A stretch of DNA of 64,000 nt from Bogoriella caseilytica (GTDB taxonomy: Bacteria; Actinomycetota; Actinomycetes; Actinomycetales; Actinomycetaceae), in NCBI RefSeq assembly GCF_003752405.1, contig NZ_RKHK01000001.1, forward strand, positions 1,922,001-1,986,000. Reading direction: 5' to 3'. Of this stretch, positions 39,314 to 48,945 are shown piece by piece. The stretch's first letter is position 1. Each line of letters opens with the position of its first letter. Under the pieces are notes generated by a model. The model did not search any database and was not told where the DNA came from. It saw only the letters and a list, made by a program, of their open reading frames with translations. Made by a program: the position numbers and the translations under genes.

Positions 39314-42169
39314 GTGTCTTCAGTCCTCTATCGGATCGGCCGGTGGTCCGCGAGCTCCCGGCGCCTGGTGCTGCTGGGCTGGGTCGCGGTCCTCGCGCTC
39401 GCCGGAGCGATGGCGGGCTTCCTCGGTGAGGGGCTGGATGACGAAGTCTCCATCCCCGGCACCGAGGGCCAAGACGCCATGGAGCGCCTGAACGCCACCT
39501 TCCCGGAGATGGCCGGAGCCTCCGCCAGCCTGATCGTCGTCGCACCGGACGGCGCCGACATCACCGACGCCGACTTCGCCGAGGCCATCGATACCGCCAC
39601 CGAGACGATCGAAGACCTCGAGCAGGTCGACGCGGTCACCCCGCTCGACGAGGACGAAGGCGCGCTGATCTCCGATGACAGCCGCGCCGCCATGCTCTCC
39701 ATCACCCTGGACAGCGACCAGTCCGACGTCATGGACTCCACTCTCGAGGCTCTGCTGAACGAACGGGACGCGCTCGAGCAGGCCCTGCCAGAAGGCTCCG
39801 AGGCGGAGATGGGCGGGGAGATCTTCAACATGGAGTTCCCCGGCGTGGGCCTGATGGAGGTCGCCGGCGTGGTCATCTCCTTCGTGGTGCTGCTCATCAC
39901 CCTGGGGTCGGTCGTGGCAGCCGGGCTGCCCCTGCTGACCGCGTTGCTCGGCGTGGGCGTCGCGGTGCTGCTGGTCTTCGCCGCCACCGCGCTCGGCCCG
40001 GTCAACTCCACCACCCCGATGCTGGCCCTCATGCTCGGCATGGCGGTGGGCATCGATTACGCCTTGCTGCTCATCGCCCGCCACCGCGAGGAGCTCGGCA
40101 AGGGCGGCGAGGTCATCGAGTCCGCGGCGCGGGCCACCGCCACGGCAGGATCGGCCATCGCCTTCGCGGGCGTCACCAACGTCATCGCCCTGCTGGGTCT
40201 GTCCTTCGCCAACATTCCGTTCCTGACCATCATGGGCGTGGCCGGTTCGGTGGCCGTTGCGATCGCGGTGGCCATCGCCGTCACGCTCGTGCCCGCGCTG
40301 ATCGCCTTCTCCGGGGAGCGCATGCGCCCGCGGGCCGCCCGCCGGGCCCGCGCCGAGGCTGCAGCAGCAGAGACCGGTGCCGCCGCCGCGCCCTCCGGTA
40401 CCGAGACGCCCCGCGCCGAGGAGGCCCAGTCCTCCGGCCCGTCGCCGAGCCGCTTCTTCACCGGCTGGGTCAAGGCGGTCACCCGCTTTCCGGCACTGAC
40501 CATCGCCGTGGTGGTCGCCGGCATCGCGGTCCTCGCCTTCCCGGCCACCGACCTGCGCCTGGCAATGCCCGGGGCCGGCTTCCTGGACGAGGAACACCAC
40601 GCCCGGCACGCCTACGAACTCACCGAGGAACACTTCGGCGAGGGCTACAACGCCGTGCTCATGGTCACCGCCACCATCGTCACCAGCGATGACCCCCTGG
40701 GGGTGATCGAGGACATCGCCGGCGAGATCGAGGAGCTCGACGGTGTGGTGGAGGTGCCGCTCGCGGTGCCCAACCCCTCGGCCGACACCGGCATCATCCA
40801 GGTGGTGCCCAGTGGCGGACCCGAGGCCCTGGAGACCGAGGAACTGGTGCGTGACATTCGCGCACTGCGCCCGCAGATCGCCGAGGACTACGGGGTCGAC
40901 ATCGCCGTCACCGGCTTCACCGCCATCACCATCGACGTCTCCGAGCAGCTCGGCGATGCCATGCTGCCCTTCGGGATCGCGGTGGTCGGGCTCTGCCTGA
41001 TCCTGATGATGATGATCTTCCGCTCGGTAGTGGTGCCGATCAAGGCCAGCCTGGGCTACCTGCTCTCCGTGGGAGCCGCCTTCGGCGTGGTCACCCTGGT
41101 CTTCCAGGACGGCTGGGCCGCCGATCTGCTCGACGTCCCCCGTCTCGGCCCGGTGATCTCCTTCATGCCGATCATCCTCATGGGCGTGCTCTTCGGCCTG
41201 GCCATGGACTACGAGTGCTTCCTCGTGGCCCGGATGCGGGAGGAGTACGTGCGCACCGGCGATGCCCGCCAGGCCGTCGTCCGCGGATTCCAGGGCTCGG
41301 CCAAAGTGGTGACCGCGACCGCCACGATCATGGTCGCGGTGTTCTTCGGCTTCGTGCCCGGCGGGGACATCTACCTCAAACCCATCGCCCTCGGCCTGGC
41401 CGTGGGCGTGGCCGTGGACGCCTTCATCGTTCGCATGACCCTGGTGCCCGCGGTGATGACGCTGCTCGGCCGCAATGCCTGGTGGATCCCGCGCCGTCTG
41501 GACCGCATCATGCCGTTCTTCGACGTCGAGGGAGAACGGCTGGAGAAGCAGATCGCGCTCACTGACTGGGCGCCGCAGACCGCGGCGGCCGCACGCGAGT
41601 TGGTCATCAACGCCCCGAACTCCGACGACCCGTGGATCGGGCCGGTGGAGTTCAGCCTCGCCGAGAACGGTGCCCTCGGGATCAAGAGCCGCTCGCGCGC
41701 CGCCGTGACCGCCGTGGTGCTCGCCGTGGCCGGGCGGCTCGCTCCCGATACCGGTGACCTCAAGGTGACCGGCCTGGTGCTGCCCGACCGCTCCGCCGCC
41801 GTGCGCCACCGGGTGGCGGTCATCGACGCGGTCAACGCCCCCGACGTTCCCGCGGAGCTGCGCCGTCTCGCCGCCCAGGCGCGCCGCACTCAGCAACGCA
41901 GCACCCCCCGCCCCGGCCGGCTGCGCATCGTGGTTCTCGACCGCGCGGACGTCCTGACCGACCCCACGGCACGCCGCGCCGTCGCCGACCGGCTGGCCGA
42001 ACTGCGCGCCGCTGGCGTCGCCGTCGTTCTCGGGCTGCCCGGCGCGGGCGCTGACGCCACCCGGCGCCTGCAGGAACTCGCTCCCGACGCCGCTCTGATC
42101 GACCTCGACGCCGTCTCCGCGCACCCCGATCCCGCCGGCTCCCGGCTCCAGGAAGCGACAGCCTCATGA
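39314..42169 (+). CDS. MMPL family (RND-type) transporter with C-terminal degenerate ABC-ATPase-like domain
   Basis: A 951-residue membrane exporter with two MMPL repeats. Each has a large extracytoplasmic loop and six membrane segments (LALMLGMAVGIDYALLLIARHREE in the first; FMPIILMGVLFGLAMDYECFLVARMREEY in the second), carrying the proton-relay Asp/Tyr pairs. From about residue 755 a soluble domain follows. It reads like an ABC ATPase (GPVEFSLAENGALGI..., AVAGRLAPDTGDLKVTG, and RIVVLDRADVLTDPTARRA as Walker B), but Walker A is replaced by KSRSRAAVT and no LSGGQ is seen. GTG 39314 has CGGGAG upstream; the longer frame crosses the operators. It overlaps the YhgE/Pip gene (ATGA). The substrate is unknown; lipids or hydrophobic drugs are typical. 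Confidence 0.88.
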   Translation: MSSVLYRIGRWSASSRRLVLLGWVAVLALAGAMAGFLGEGLDDEVSIPGTEGQDAMERLNATFPEMAGASASLIVVAPDGADITDADFAEAIDTATETIEDLEQVDAVTPLDEDEGALISDDSRAAMLSITLDSDQSDVMDSTLEALLNERDALEQALPEGSEAEMGGEIFNMEFPGVGLMEVAGVVISFVVLLITLGSVVAAGLPLLTALLGVGVAVLLVFAATALGPVNSTTPMLALMLGMAVGIDYALLLIARHREELGKGGEVIESAARATATAGSAIAFAGVTNVIALLGLSFANIPFLTIMGVAGSVAVAIAVAIAVTLVPALIAFSGERMRPRAARRARAEAAAAETGAAAAPSGTETPRAEEAQSSGPSPSRFFTGWVKAVTRFPALTIAVVVAGIAVLAFPATDLRLAMPGAGFLDEEHHARHAYELTEEHFGEGYNAVLMVTATIVTSDDPLGVIEDIAGEIEELDGVVEVPLAVPNPSADTGIIQVVPSGGPEALETEELVRDIRALRPQIAEDYGVDIAVTGFTAITIDVSEQLGDAMLPFGIAVVGLCLILMMMIFRSVVVPIKASLGYLLSVGAAFGVVTLVFQDGWAADLLDVPRLGPVISFMPIILMGVLFGLAMDYECFLVARMREEYVRTGDARQAVVRGFQGSAKVVTATATIMVAVFFGFVPGGDIYLKPIALGLAVGVAVDAFIVRMTLVPAVMTLLGRNAWWIPRRLDRIMPFFDVEGERLEKQIALTDWAPQTAAAARELVINAPNSDDPWIGPVEFSLAENGALGIKSRSRAAVTAVVLAVAGRLAPDTGDLKVTGLVLPDRSAAVRHRVAVIDAVNAPDVPAELRRLAAQARRTQQRSTPRPGRLRIVVLDRADVLTDPTARRAVADRLAELRAAGVAVVLGLPGAGADATRRLQELAPDAALIDLDAVSAHPDPAGSRLQEATAS

Positions 42170-44511
42170 ACGTCCGCCTGACTCCCGCCCGCATCCTCTC
42201 CCTGCTGGTGGTGACCGTGCTGCCCCTCGGCGTGCTCGGCGTCCTGCTCGCCGGCCTGTGGTCACCCACCGACCGGCTGGACCGGGTGCGCGCCGCGATC
42301 GTGAACGAGGACGAACCTGTCGAGGTCGAGGACCAGACTCTGCCCTTGGGCCGGGAACTCGCCGGCGGACTGGTCGATGGCGGCGATGGCGAGGTGGGCG
42401 ACACGAACTACACCTGGGAGGTCACCAGCGCCGAGCGCGCCGCCGAAGGCCTCGAGGACGGCACCTTCCACGCGGTGGTCACCATCCCGGAGAACTTCTC
42501 CGCCGCCGCCACCTCCGTCATGGTGGATGAGGAATGGCCCCGTCAGGCCACCATCGACGTCACCACCCCGCCCGGCGGCCGCGTGCTCGACGAGGCACTG
42601 GCCCGGATCATCTCCGCCACGGCGCTCGATGTGCTGGGCGAGACGCTGACCGAGACCTACGTGGACAACCTGCTCCTCGGCTTCTCTACTCTGGCCACCG
42701 AGCTGGCCGAGGCCGCGGACGGCGCAGACCAGCTCGCCGAGGGGAACGCCGAGGCCGGTGAGGCGGCCGAAGCGCTCGCCGAGGGCGGCGAGGGTCTGGC
42801 CGGCGGCGCTCGCGACAGCGCCTCGGCCGCGTACCAGCTGGCCGACGGCGCCGGGGAGCTCGGTGCCGGGGCCGCCGAACTCGGTGCTGGGGCGCGGGAG
42901 CTGGGCGGCGGGCTCGACGAACTGGCCGGCGGAGCCGGGGAACTGGCCGGCGGCGCGCGGCAGCTGGCCGGAGGGGCCGGCGAACTCGCCGGGGGAGCCG
43001 AGGAACTCGCCGGTGGTGCGGGCGAGCTGGCCGGAGGGCTCGGCGAACTTGCCGGGGGAGCCGAGGAACTCGCCGCCGGGATGGCGGCCCTGGATCAGGA
43101 CGTCGCCCTCTTGCCACCGGCGGCCACCGATCTGGCGGCCGGCGCCCAGCAGGTCGCCGACGGCATCGGGGCCTTCGTGCCCGATCCCGCAGTCATCCTC
43201 GAGGCCGTGGGCTGCGGCAGCGCGCCGCCGCAGCTCCCCGGCGGTCCGGAACTCCCGCCGCCGTCCGCGGAGGACTGTGAGCAGATCGCCGCGCTGCTGG
43301 AGGAGAATCTCGCAAGCATCTTCGCCCCGGTCATCGAACTCCAGGACGGCGCAGACCAGGTGGCCAGTGGCATGGCGGCCTTCGCCGGTGTCCCGCCTGC
43401 ACAGGGCGGCCCCACCGGGCTGTACGAACTCTCCGCCGGTGTCAGTGGCCTGAGCTCAGGCGTGGGGGAGCTGGCCGGCGCCACTTCCGAGCTGCCCCCG
43501 GCGGCCGGCGCGTTGGCCGGAGGCGCGGAGGAACTCGCCACCGGTGCCACCGAACTCTCCACCGGCCTCCAGGGCCTGGCCACCGGGATCGACGGCGTGG
43601 CCGGTGGGGCTGGTGAGTCGGCGGGTGCCGCCCGGCAGATCGCCGGGGGCGGCGATGACCTTGCCGGCGGTGCCGCTCAGCTCGCGGATGGCGGGCAGCA
43701 GCTGGCCGGCGGGCTGGGCGAACTCGGCGAGGGTGCCGAGGAGATCGCCGAGGGAAACAGTGAGCTCGCCGGTGGGCTGGAGGAGCTCGCCGAGGGCAAC
43801 GCCGAACTCGGCTCGGGGCTGCGTGAAGCGACAGAGGAACTACCGAACTACGACGAGACCGAGCGCAACGAGATCGCCGACGTCGCCGCCGCGCCGGCCT
43901 CCGGGCCCGGCATCGACGGCCTCACCGGGGCTTCCACCGGCGCGCTCTTCGCCATCCTCTCCCTGTGGCTGGGGGCCCTGATGCTGCTCCTGGTCCTGCC
44001 CGCCGTGCCGCCCGGGGCGCTGGGATCCACCCGCACCTCGGCCGAGCTCGCGCTCCGTGCCCTGGCCCTGCCGGTGGCGCTCGGTGCGGCCGGGGGCGCT
44101 GGGGTGGGCGTCCTGCTCGCGGCGGTCGAGGGGCTCAGCCCGGCGCGGTGGGTGGGTGTCATCGGCATCTCGACGTTGATCGCCGTGTGCTTCGTGACGG
44201 TCAACCAGGCCCTGGCCGCGGCCTTCGGTCATGCCGGCCGCTGCGTCTCGGTGCTGGTCGCGGTCGTGGCGCTGGCCACGGGTGTGGTGGCCACCGCCCC
44301 GGGCTGGCTCCTGATCATCGGCGACGTGCTGCCGGTGGGCCCGGCGCTGCAGGCGCTGCTGAGCGCGGTGATCCCCGCGGCCGGGGGGTGGCTCTTCGCC
44401 CTGGTGCTGCTGGTGGCGTGGACGGCCGCCGGTCTTGGCGTCTCCACGCTGGCCATCGCCCGGCGCCGGGTGCTCCGGCCGCGGCAGGTGCTGGCGAGCG
44501 CCGCAGCCTGA
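42166..44511 (+). CDS. YhgE/Pip family membrane protein
   Basis: A 781-residue protein with one membrane segment near residues 11-28, a large extracytoplasmic part and about five membrane segments from residue 585 to the end, an ABC-2-like permease layout. The middle is built of repeats of the form ELAGGAx (7 residues, many copies between about 195 and 310) and a second set around 435-560, which should form a long helical, possibly coiled-coil, stalk. Relatives include phage infection protein Pip and type VII secretion-associated proteins. It is translationally coupled with the MMPL transporter and probably forms one export complex, under the TetR regulator. Confidence 0.88.
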   Translation: MNVRLTPARILSLLVVTVLPLGVLGVLLAGLWSPTDRLDRVRAAIVNEDEPVEVEDQTLPLGRELAGGLVDGGDGEVGDTNYTWEVTSAERAAEGLEDGTFHAVVTIPENFSAAATSVMVDEEWPRQATIDVTTPPGGRVLDEALARIISATALDVLGETLTETYVDNLLLGFSTLATELAEAADGADQLAEGNAEAGEAAEALAEGGEGLAGGARDSASAAYQLADGAGELGAGAAELGAGARELGGGLDELAGGAGELAGGARQLAGGAGELAGGAEELAGGAGELAGGLGELAGGAEELAAGMAALDQDVALLPPAATDLAAGAQQVADGIGAFVPDPAVILEAVGCGSAPPQLPGGPELPPPSAEDCEQIAALLEENLASIFAPVIELQDGADQVASGMAAFAGVPPAQGGPTGLYELSAGVSGLSSGVGELAGATSELPPAAGALAGGAEELATGATELSTGLQGLATGIDGVAGGAGESAGAARQIAGGGDDLAGGAAQLADGGQQLAGGLGELGEGAEEIAEGNSELAGGLEELAEGNAELGSGLREATEELPNYDETERNEIADVAAAPASGPGIDGLTGASTGALFAILSLWLGALMLLLVLPAVPPGALGSTRTSAELALRALALPVALGAAGGAGVGVLLAAVEGLSPARWVGVIGISTLIAVCFVTVNQALAAAFGHAGRCVSVLVAVVALATGVVATAPGWLLIIGDVLPVGPALQALLSAVIPAAGGWLFALVLLVAWTAAGLGVSTLAIARRRVLRPRQVLASAAA

Positions 44512-44564
44512 GACAGGACGGATGCGGCGTGCCGGTGGCCGTCGCGGCCTGAGATGATGCGCCG

Positions 44565-45803
44565 GTGACTGAGACCTCCCATCAGGATCTGCACGCCCAG
44601 TTCGACGCGATCACCCCGGAGCGGCTACGCGACGTCGGCTCGGTGAAATGGTCGACCTTCCCCGGCGCCGTCGGTGCCTTCGTGGCCGAGATGGACTACG
44701 GCACCGCGCCGGAGGTGACCGCAGCGCTGCACGAGACCATCGAGCGCGGGCTCTTCGGCTACCTGCCCGACGCCGTCGCCCAGCGCATGTCCGAGGCGAG
44801 CGCCCGCTGGCATGCCGACGCCTACGGCTGGCAGGTCGATCCCGCCCGGATCCGGCCCCTGTCCGATGTGCTCACCGGGCTGGACGCGGTGATCGAGCAC
44901 TACTCCGAGCCGGGATCCCCGGTCATCCTGCCCACGCCGGCCTACATGCCCTTTCTCAAGCGCCCGGTGATCAAGGGCCGCGAGATCATCGAGGTGCCGA
45001 TGGTCCTCGACGGCGCCGGGCAAGGTCGGAGCGGGCGCTACGTGTATGACCTGGACGCGCTCGATGCCGCTTTCGCCCGAGGCGGGCACCTGCTCATCCT
45101 GTGCAACCCGCACAACCCGGTGGGGCGGGTGCTCGAGCGCGAGGAACTGCTCGCGATCTCCGAGGTGGTCGAGCGCCATGGCGGCCGGGTGTTCTCCGAC
45201 GAGATCCACGCGCCCCTGGTGTTCGAGGGGTACCGGCACGTGCCCTACGCGTCGATCAGCGAGACCGCCGCCGGGCACACCGTGACGGCCACCTCGGCGT
45301 CGAAGGCCTGGAACCTGCCGGGGCTGAAGTGCGCGCAGCTGGTGCTGTCCAATGACGCCGACGTCGCCACCTGGCGCAAGGTGGGGCAGGTGTACGAGTC
45401 GGTGGCCTCCACCCCCGGTGCGGTCGCGGCCGCGGCGGCACTGGATCACGGCCGGGACTGGCTGGCCGGGGTGATCGCCTACCTGGACGGCAACCGCCGT
45501 CTGCTCGCCGAACTCGCTGCCGAGCATCTGCCCGGCGCCGTGGTGTACGTGCCCGAGGGCACGTACCTCTCGCTGATCGACTTCCGGCCGGTGACCGGTG
45601 ACGACGGCGCTCCGCTGCTCGGGGACCACCCGGCGCAGCACTTCCTCAAGCAGGCGCAGGTGGCCATGACCGACGGCGCCCTGTGTGGCCAGGCGGCGCG
45701 CGGCACGGCCCGGTTCAACCTCGGCATGCCGCGGCCGGTGCTGCGCCGCGCCGTCGAAGCCATGCGCGCCGCCCTGCCGCGTGAGGTAGCCCAGCGGCCG
45801 TGA
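44565..45803 (+). CDS. PatB/MalY-type aminotransferase (cystathionine beta-lyase family)
   Basis: A 412-residue fold-type I PLP enzyme. The PLP lysine is Lys247 in SASKAWNLPGLKCA, with CNPHNPVGRV (Asn ligand) and SDEIHAPLVF before it. The MDYGTAPEVTAAL opening and PEGTYLSLIDF near the C-terminus are typical of MalY/PatB proteins, which cleave C-S bonds (cystathionine, cysteine conjugates). The start is a GTG without Shine-Dalgarno; GATGAT lies 6 nt upstream, a weak match to the leaderless pattern. It is 53 bp after the YhgE/Pip gene but probably separately transcribed. Confidence 0.88.
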   Translation: MTETSHQDLHAQFDAITPERLRDVGSVKWSTFPGAVGAFVAEMDYGTAPEVTAALHETIERGLFGYLPDAVAQRMSEASARWHADAYGWQVDPARIRPLSDVLTGLDAVIEHYSEPGSPVILPTPAYMPFLKRPVIKGREIIEVPMVLDGAGQGRSGRYVYDLDALDAAFARGGHLLILCNPHNPVGRVLEREELLAISEVVERHGGRVFSDEIHAPLVFEGYRHVPYASISETAAGHTVTATSASKAWNLPGLKCAQLVLSNDADVATWRKVGQVYESVASTPGAVAAAAALDHGRDWLAGVIAYLDGNRRLLAELAAEHLPGAVVYVPEGTYLSLIDFRPVTGDDGAPLLGDHPAQHFLKQAQVAMTDGALCGQAARGTARFNLGMPRPVLRRAVEAMRAALPREVAQRP

Positions 45804-45870
45804 CCTCGGCATCTGTACCTCGGCGGGAGCATGGCGCCGACCCCACCACGACGTGACGTCAGGAGAACCT

Positions 45871-46872
45871 GTGGCCTTCTTCGATCTGCCCCTCCCGGAG
45901 CTGGAGAGCTATCTGCCCGAGCTCGATGAGCCGGCCGACTTCGACGAGTTCTGGGCTCGCACGCTCGCCGAGACCCGGGAGCACGACCTCGCCCTCGCCC
46001 TCGAGCTGGTCGAGACCGGCCTGCCGCTGGTCGAGCACTTCGACGTCACCTTCGCCGGCTTCGGCGGTCACCCCGTCAAGGCCTGGCTGTCCCGACCGGC
46101 CGGTCCGGTCGAAGGCCCGCTGCCCGCCGTCGTGCAGTTCCTCGGCTACGGCGGCGGGCGTGGGCTCGCCCTGGAGCATCTCACCTGGGCGAACGCGGGC
46201 TACGCCCACCTCCTGGTGGACACCCGCGGTCAGGGGTCGCGATGGGGGAGCGGCGGGCACACCCCAGACCCGGCCGGCTCAGGCCCATCGCTGCCCGGAT
46301 TCATGACGCGCGGCCTCACCGACCCGCACGAGCACTATTACCGCCGCGTCTACACCGACGGCGTGCGCGCCGTCGACGCCATGCGGGCACTGGAGTGGGT
46401 GGACTCGGAGTCGATCACGGTGACCGGGGCGAGCCAGGGTGGCGGTATCACCCTGGCGGTCGCGGGCCTGGTCCCCGGTCTGCGCGCCGCCATGCCCGAC
46501 GTGCCATTCCTGAGCCACTTCCGCCGCGCCATCGGCCTCACCGACGCGATGCCCTACGGCGAGGTTCGTGAGTACCTGGCAGTGCACCGCGATCGGGTCG
46601 AGCAGGCCTATCGCACGTTGTCCTACCTCGACGGCGTGAGCTTCGCACGGCGCGCTCAGTCACCGGCCCTGTTCTCGGTGGCGCTCATGGACACCATCTG
46701 CCCGCCCTCGACCGTCTACGCGGCCTTCAACCACTGGGGTGCCGAAGCCGGTGCGGGCGCCGTTGCCGAGGGGGAGAAGGAGATCGCCGTCTACTCGCAC
46801 AACGGCCACGAGGGCGGTGGGACGCACCAGCTCGCACGCCAGATCGCCTGGCTCGCCCACCAGCTCCGCTGA
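45871..46872 (+). CDS. Carbohydrate esterase family 7 (acetylxylan esterase / cephalosporin C deacetylase)
   Basis: A 333-residue alpha/beta hydrolase that removes acetyl groups from short xylo-oligosaccharides or antibiotics. CE7 features are visible: RGQGSRW at about 119-125, nucleophile Ser188 in GASQGGG, Asp274 in MDTICPPST and His313 in NGHEGG. The GTG at 45871 follows AGGAGAACCT and gives the family N-terminus MAFFDLPLPEL; an upstream start at 45853 is possible but lacks support. It has no signal peptide, so it acts in the cytosol on imported substrates. No sugar transporter is adjacent. Confidence 0.92.
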   Translation: MAFFDLPLPELESYLPELDEPADFDEFWARTLAETREHDLALALELVETGLPLVEHFDVTFAGFGGHPVKAWLSRPAGPVEGPLPAVVQFLGYGGGRGLALEHLTWANAGYAHLLVDTRGQGSRWGSGGHTPDPAGSGPSLPGFMTRGLTDPHEHYYRRVYTDGVRAVDAMRALEWVDSESITVTGASQGGGITLAVAGLVPGLRAAMPDVPFLSHFRRAIGLTDAMPYGEVREYLAVHRDRVEQAYRTLSYLDGVSFARRAQSPALFSVALMDTICPPSTVYAAFNHWGAEAGAGAVAEGEKEIAVYSHNGHEGGGTHQLARQIAWLAHQLR

Positions 46873-46911
46873 CGAGCCCCACCCCGGCCGAGCGCGCCAC
46901 GTACTCGTGAT

Positions 46912-46943
46912 CGCGCCACTCACAGGGGCCCGGGGGTGGCGCG
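46912..46943. terminator. Possible bidirectional terminator after the esterase gene
   Basis: CGCGCCAC and GTGGCGCG arms (8 bp) with a 16-nt GC-rich loop between convergent esterase and serC genes. There is no clear U-tract. Confidence 0.45.
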
Positions 46944-47000
46944 TTCGCGAGGAACTGGCGCGATAGACGACCCGGACCGGGTAACCGGCCCCCGGGGCTG

Positions 47001-48173
47001 TCAGCTGAGCCCGGCGTCGTTCCGGTGCTCGATGACGTAGTCCAGGCATTCGGTCAACGACTGCACGTCCGCGGGCGCCATGGCGGGGAACATGCCCACT
47101 CGCACCTGGTTGCGCCCGAGCTTGCGGTAGGGCTCGGTGTCCACCACACCGTTGGTGCGCAGCTGCGCCGTGACCCAGGCGGCGTCCACCGACTCGTCGA
47201 GGTCGATCGTGCCCACCACGGGGGAGCGCTGCTCGGCCTCGGCCACGAAAGGCGTGGCGTAGTCGCTGCCCTCGGCCCAGTCGTACAAGATTGCGGAGGA
47301 TTCGGCGCAGCGGCCGGCAGCCCACTTCAGACCGCCGCGCTCGCGGAGCCAGTCGATCTGTTCGGCGAGCATGATGAGCGTGGCCACAGCCGGGGTGTTC
47401 AAGGTCTGATCCTTGCGAGAGTTCTCCAAGGCTTGCCCCAGATCCAGAAAGTCCGGTACCCAGCGCGCGGCAGTCAGCTCCTCGATTCGCTTCACGGCAG
47501 CGGGGGAGCACAGGGCCAGCCAGAGCCCGCCGTCGCCGGCGAAGGCCTTCTGGGGTGCGAAGTAGTAGACGTCGGTCTCCCCGACGTCCACCTGCGCGGC
47601 TCCCGCGATCGATGTCGCGTCCACCAGGGTCAAGGCGCTCGCCGGCCCGAGTCGCCGCACCGGGGAGACCACGCCCGTCGAGGTTTCATTGTGCGGGTAG
47701 GCGTACACGTCGGGGGCCGGAGCGGAGGCCTCTGGCTGCTCGCCGTCCTCAGTGGTGCACAGCGCCAGGGAGCCCGCGTCAGCCCGGCGGATATCCGACG
47801 GCCCCAGGAAGGGCGCACGATCGGTCACCGCGGCGAACTTCGAGCCGAACTCCCCGAAGGCGGCGTGCTGGGCGCGCTCGCGCACCAGGCAGAACGCCGC
47901 AGCATCCCAGAAGGCTGTGGTCCCGCCGTTGCCGAGCATCACCTCGTAGCCCTCCGGGAGGTCGAAGAGCTCGGAGAGCCCTTCGCGCACCCGCCGCACC
48001 AGGCCGCGCACCGGCGCCTGGCGGTGTGAGGTGCCCATCACGGTGGTGCTCAGCGCCGCGACCATCTCCGCCTGAGAGGGACGCACGCGTGACGGCCCCG
48101 AACCGAATCGCCCGTCGGCGGGGAGCATCTCGGTGGGAATCGGGACGACGTCATCAGGTTCCAGTTCGGCCAT
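47001..48173 (-). CDS. serC: Phosphoserine aminotransferase
   Basis: A 390-residue PLP enzyme making 3-phosphoserine from phosphohydroxypyruvate and glutamate (serine biosynthesis). It is the actinobacterial form: GRFGSGPSRVRP near the start, GTSHRQAPV, GNGGTTAFWDAAAF, and PLP Lys209 in YFAPQKAFAGDGG. The ATG at 48173 is 17 bp from the divergent deoC start; it has no ribosome-binding site, and CATGCT lies 6 nt upstream, a weak leaderless-type -10. No other serine genes are adjacent. Confidence 0.95.
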   Translation of the reverse strand: MAELEPDDVVPIPTEMLPADGRFGSGPSRVRPSQAEMVAALSTTVMGTSHRQAPVRGLVRRVREGLSELFDLPEGYEVMLGNGGTTAFWDAAAFCLVRERAQHAAFGEFGSKFAAVTDRAPFLGPSDIRRADAGSLALCTTEDGEQPEASAPAPDVYAYPHNETSTGVVSPVRRLGPASALTLVDATSIAGAAQVDVGETDVYYFAPQKAFAGDGGLWLALCSPAAVKRIEELTAARWVPDFLDLGQALENSRKDQTLNTPAVATLIMLAEQIDWLRERGGLKWAAGRCAESSAILYDWAEGSDYATPFVAEAEQRSPVVGTIDLDESVDAAWVTAQLRTNGVVDTEPYRKLGRNQVRVGMFPAMAPADVQSLTECLDYVIEHRNDAGLS

Positions 48174-48178
48174 ACCTC

Positions 48179-48184
48179 TAGCAT
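48179..48184 (+). promoter_or_regulatory. -10 box of deoC (leaderless)
   Basis: TAGCAT, 6 nt before the GTG at 48191. Confidence 0.55.
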
Positions 48185-48190
48185 GGCAGC

Positions 48191-48943
48191 GTGAGCGCCA
48201 ATGCAGCCCCTCTGTCCGCCGAACTTCTCGACGCCGCCGCGCACCGCCTCGGCGCGCCGATTACCGCCGCCACCGTCGCGCGGCTGATCGATCACACTCT
48301 GCTCAAGCCCGGAAGTACCAGTGATCAGGCGCTCGCGCTCTACGCCGAGGCCCGCGAGCTCGGCGCCTACGCCGTCTGCATCTCGCCCTCGCTGCTCCCT
48401 CTGGCCACTGACGGCGACGGCACCGACCCCGCGGCGCCGCTGATCGCCACGGTCTGCGGCTTCCCCTCGGGTGCTCACCATCACGAGATCAAGGCTGCTG
48501 AGGCGGCCCGTGCGGTGGCCGACCGCGCCGCCGAGGTGGACATGGTCATCGACCTCTCTCTGGCTCTGCAGGGCCGCTTCGACGCCCTGCAGACCGAGAT
48601 CGCGGCGGTGCGTGAGGGCGCGGGCTCGGCGGTGCTGAAGGTGATCATCGAGTCCGCCGCCCTGGACGCCGAGGCGATCGTCGGCGCATGCCGTGCGGCG
48701 GAATCGGCCGGTGCGGACTTCGTGAAGACCTCCACCGGCTTTCACCCGGCGGGCGGCGCGAGCGTCAGTGCCGTGGAGATCATGCACGCCACCGTGGGCG
48801 GGCGCCTGGGCATCAAGGCCTCCGGCGGTATCCGCACGGCCGAGGATGCGCTACGCATGATCACCGCCGGTGCCACGCGACTGGGACTCTCCGGTTCGCG
48901 CGCGATCCTTGACGGCCTGCCATCCGAACCCGCGGAGTCCTGA
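48191..48943 (+). CDS. deoC: Deoxyribose-phosphate aldolase
   Basis: A 250-residue class I aldolase cleaving deoxyribose 5-phosphate to glyceraldehyde 3-phosphate and acetaldehyde. Features are IDHTLLKPG (34-41), [15 protein letters not shown] (Lys150 region), the Schiff-base Lys179 in FVKTSTGF, and Lys209 in [10 protein letters not shown]. The GTG start fits the leaderless pattern. The next gene (DtxR/IdeR) starts 2 bp after its stop, so they are probably co-transcribed. Confidence 0.95.
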   Translation: MSANAAPLSAELLDAAAHRLGAPITAATVARLIDHTLLKPGSTSDQALALYAEARELGAYAVCISPSLLPLATDGDGTDPAAPLIATVCGFPSGAHHHEIKAAEAARAVADRAAEVDMVIDLSLALQGRFDALQTEIAAVREGAGSAVLKVIIESAALDAEAIVGACRAAESAGADFVKTSTGFHPAGGASVSAVEIMHATVGGRLGIKASGGIRTAEDALRMITAGATRLGLSGSRAILDGLPSEPAES

Positions 48944-48945
48944 AC

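Noticed and set aside
39320-42124. Antisense open frame of 934 codons opposite the MMPL gene (and similar long ones opposite ugd, the NSAR gene and the helicase-like gene)
   Set aside because: These are shadows of GC-rich coding strands: composition is dominated by His, Gly, Asp and Arg, there are no domains, and each lies opposite a well-supported gene.
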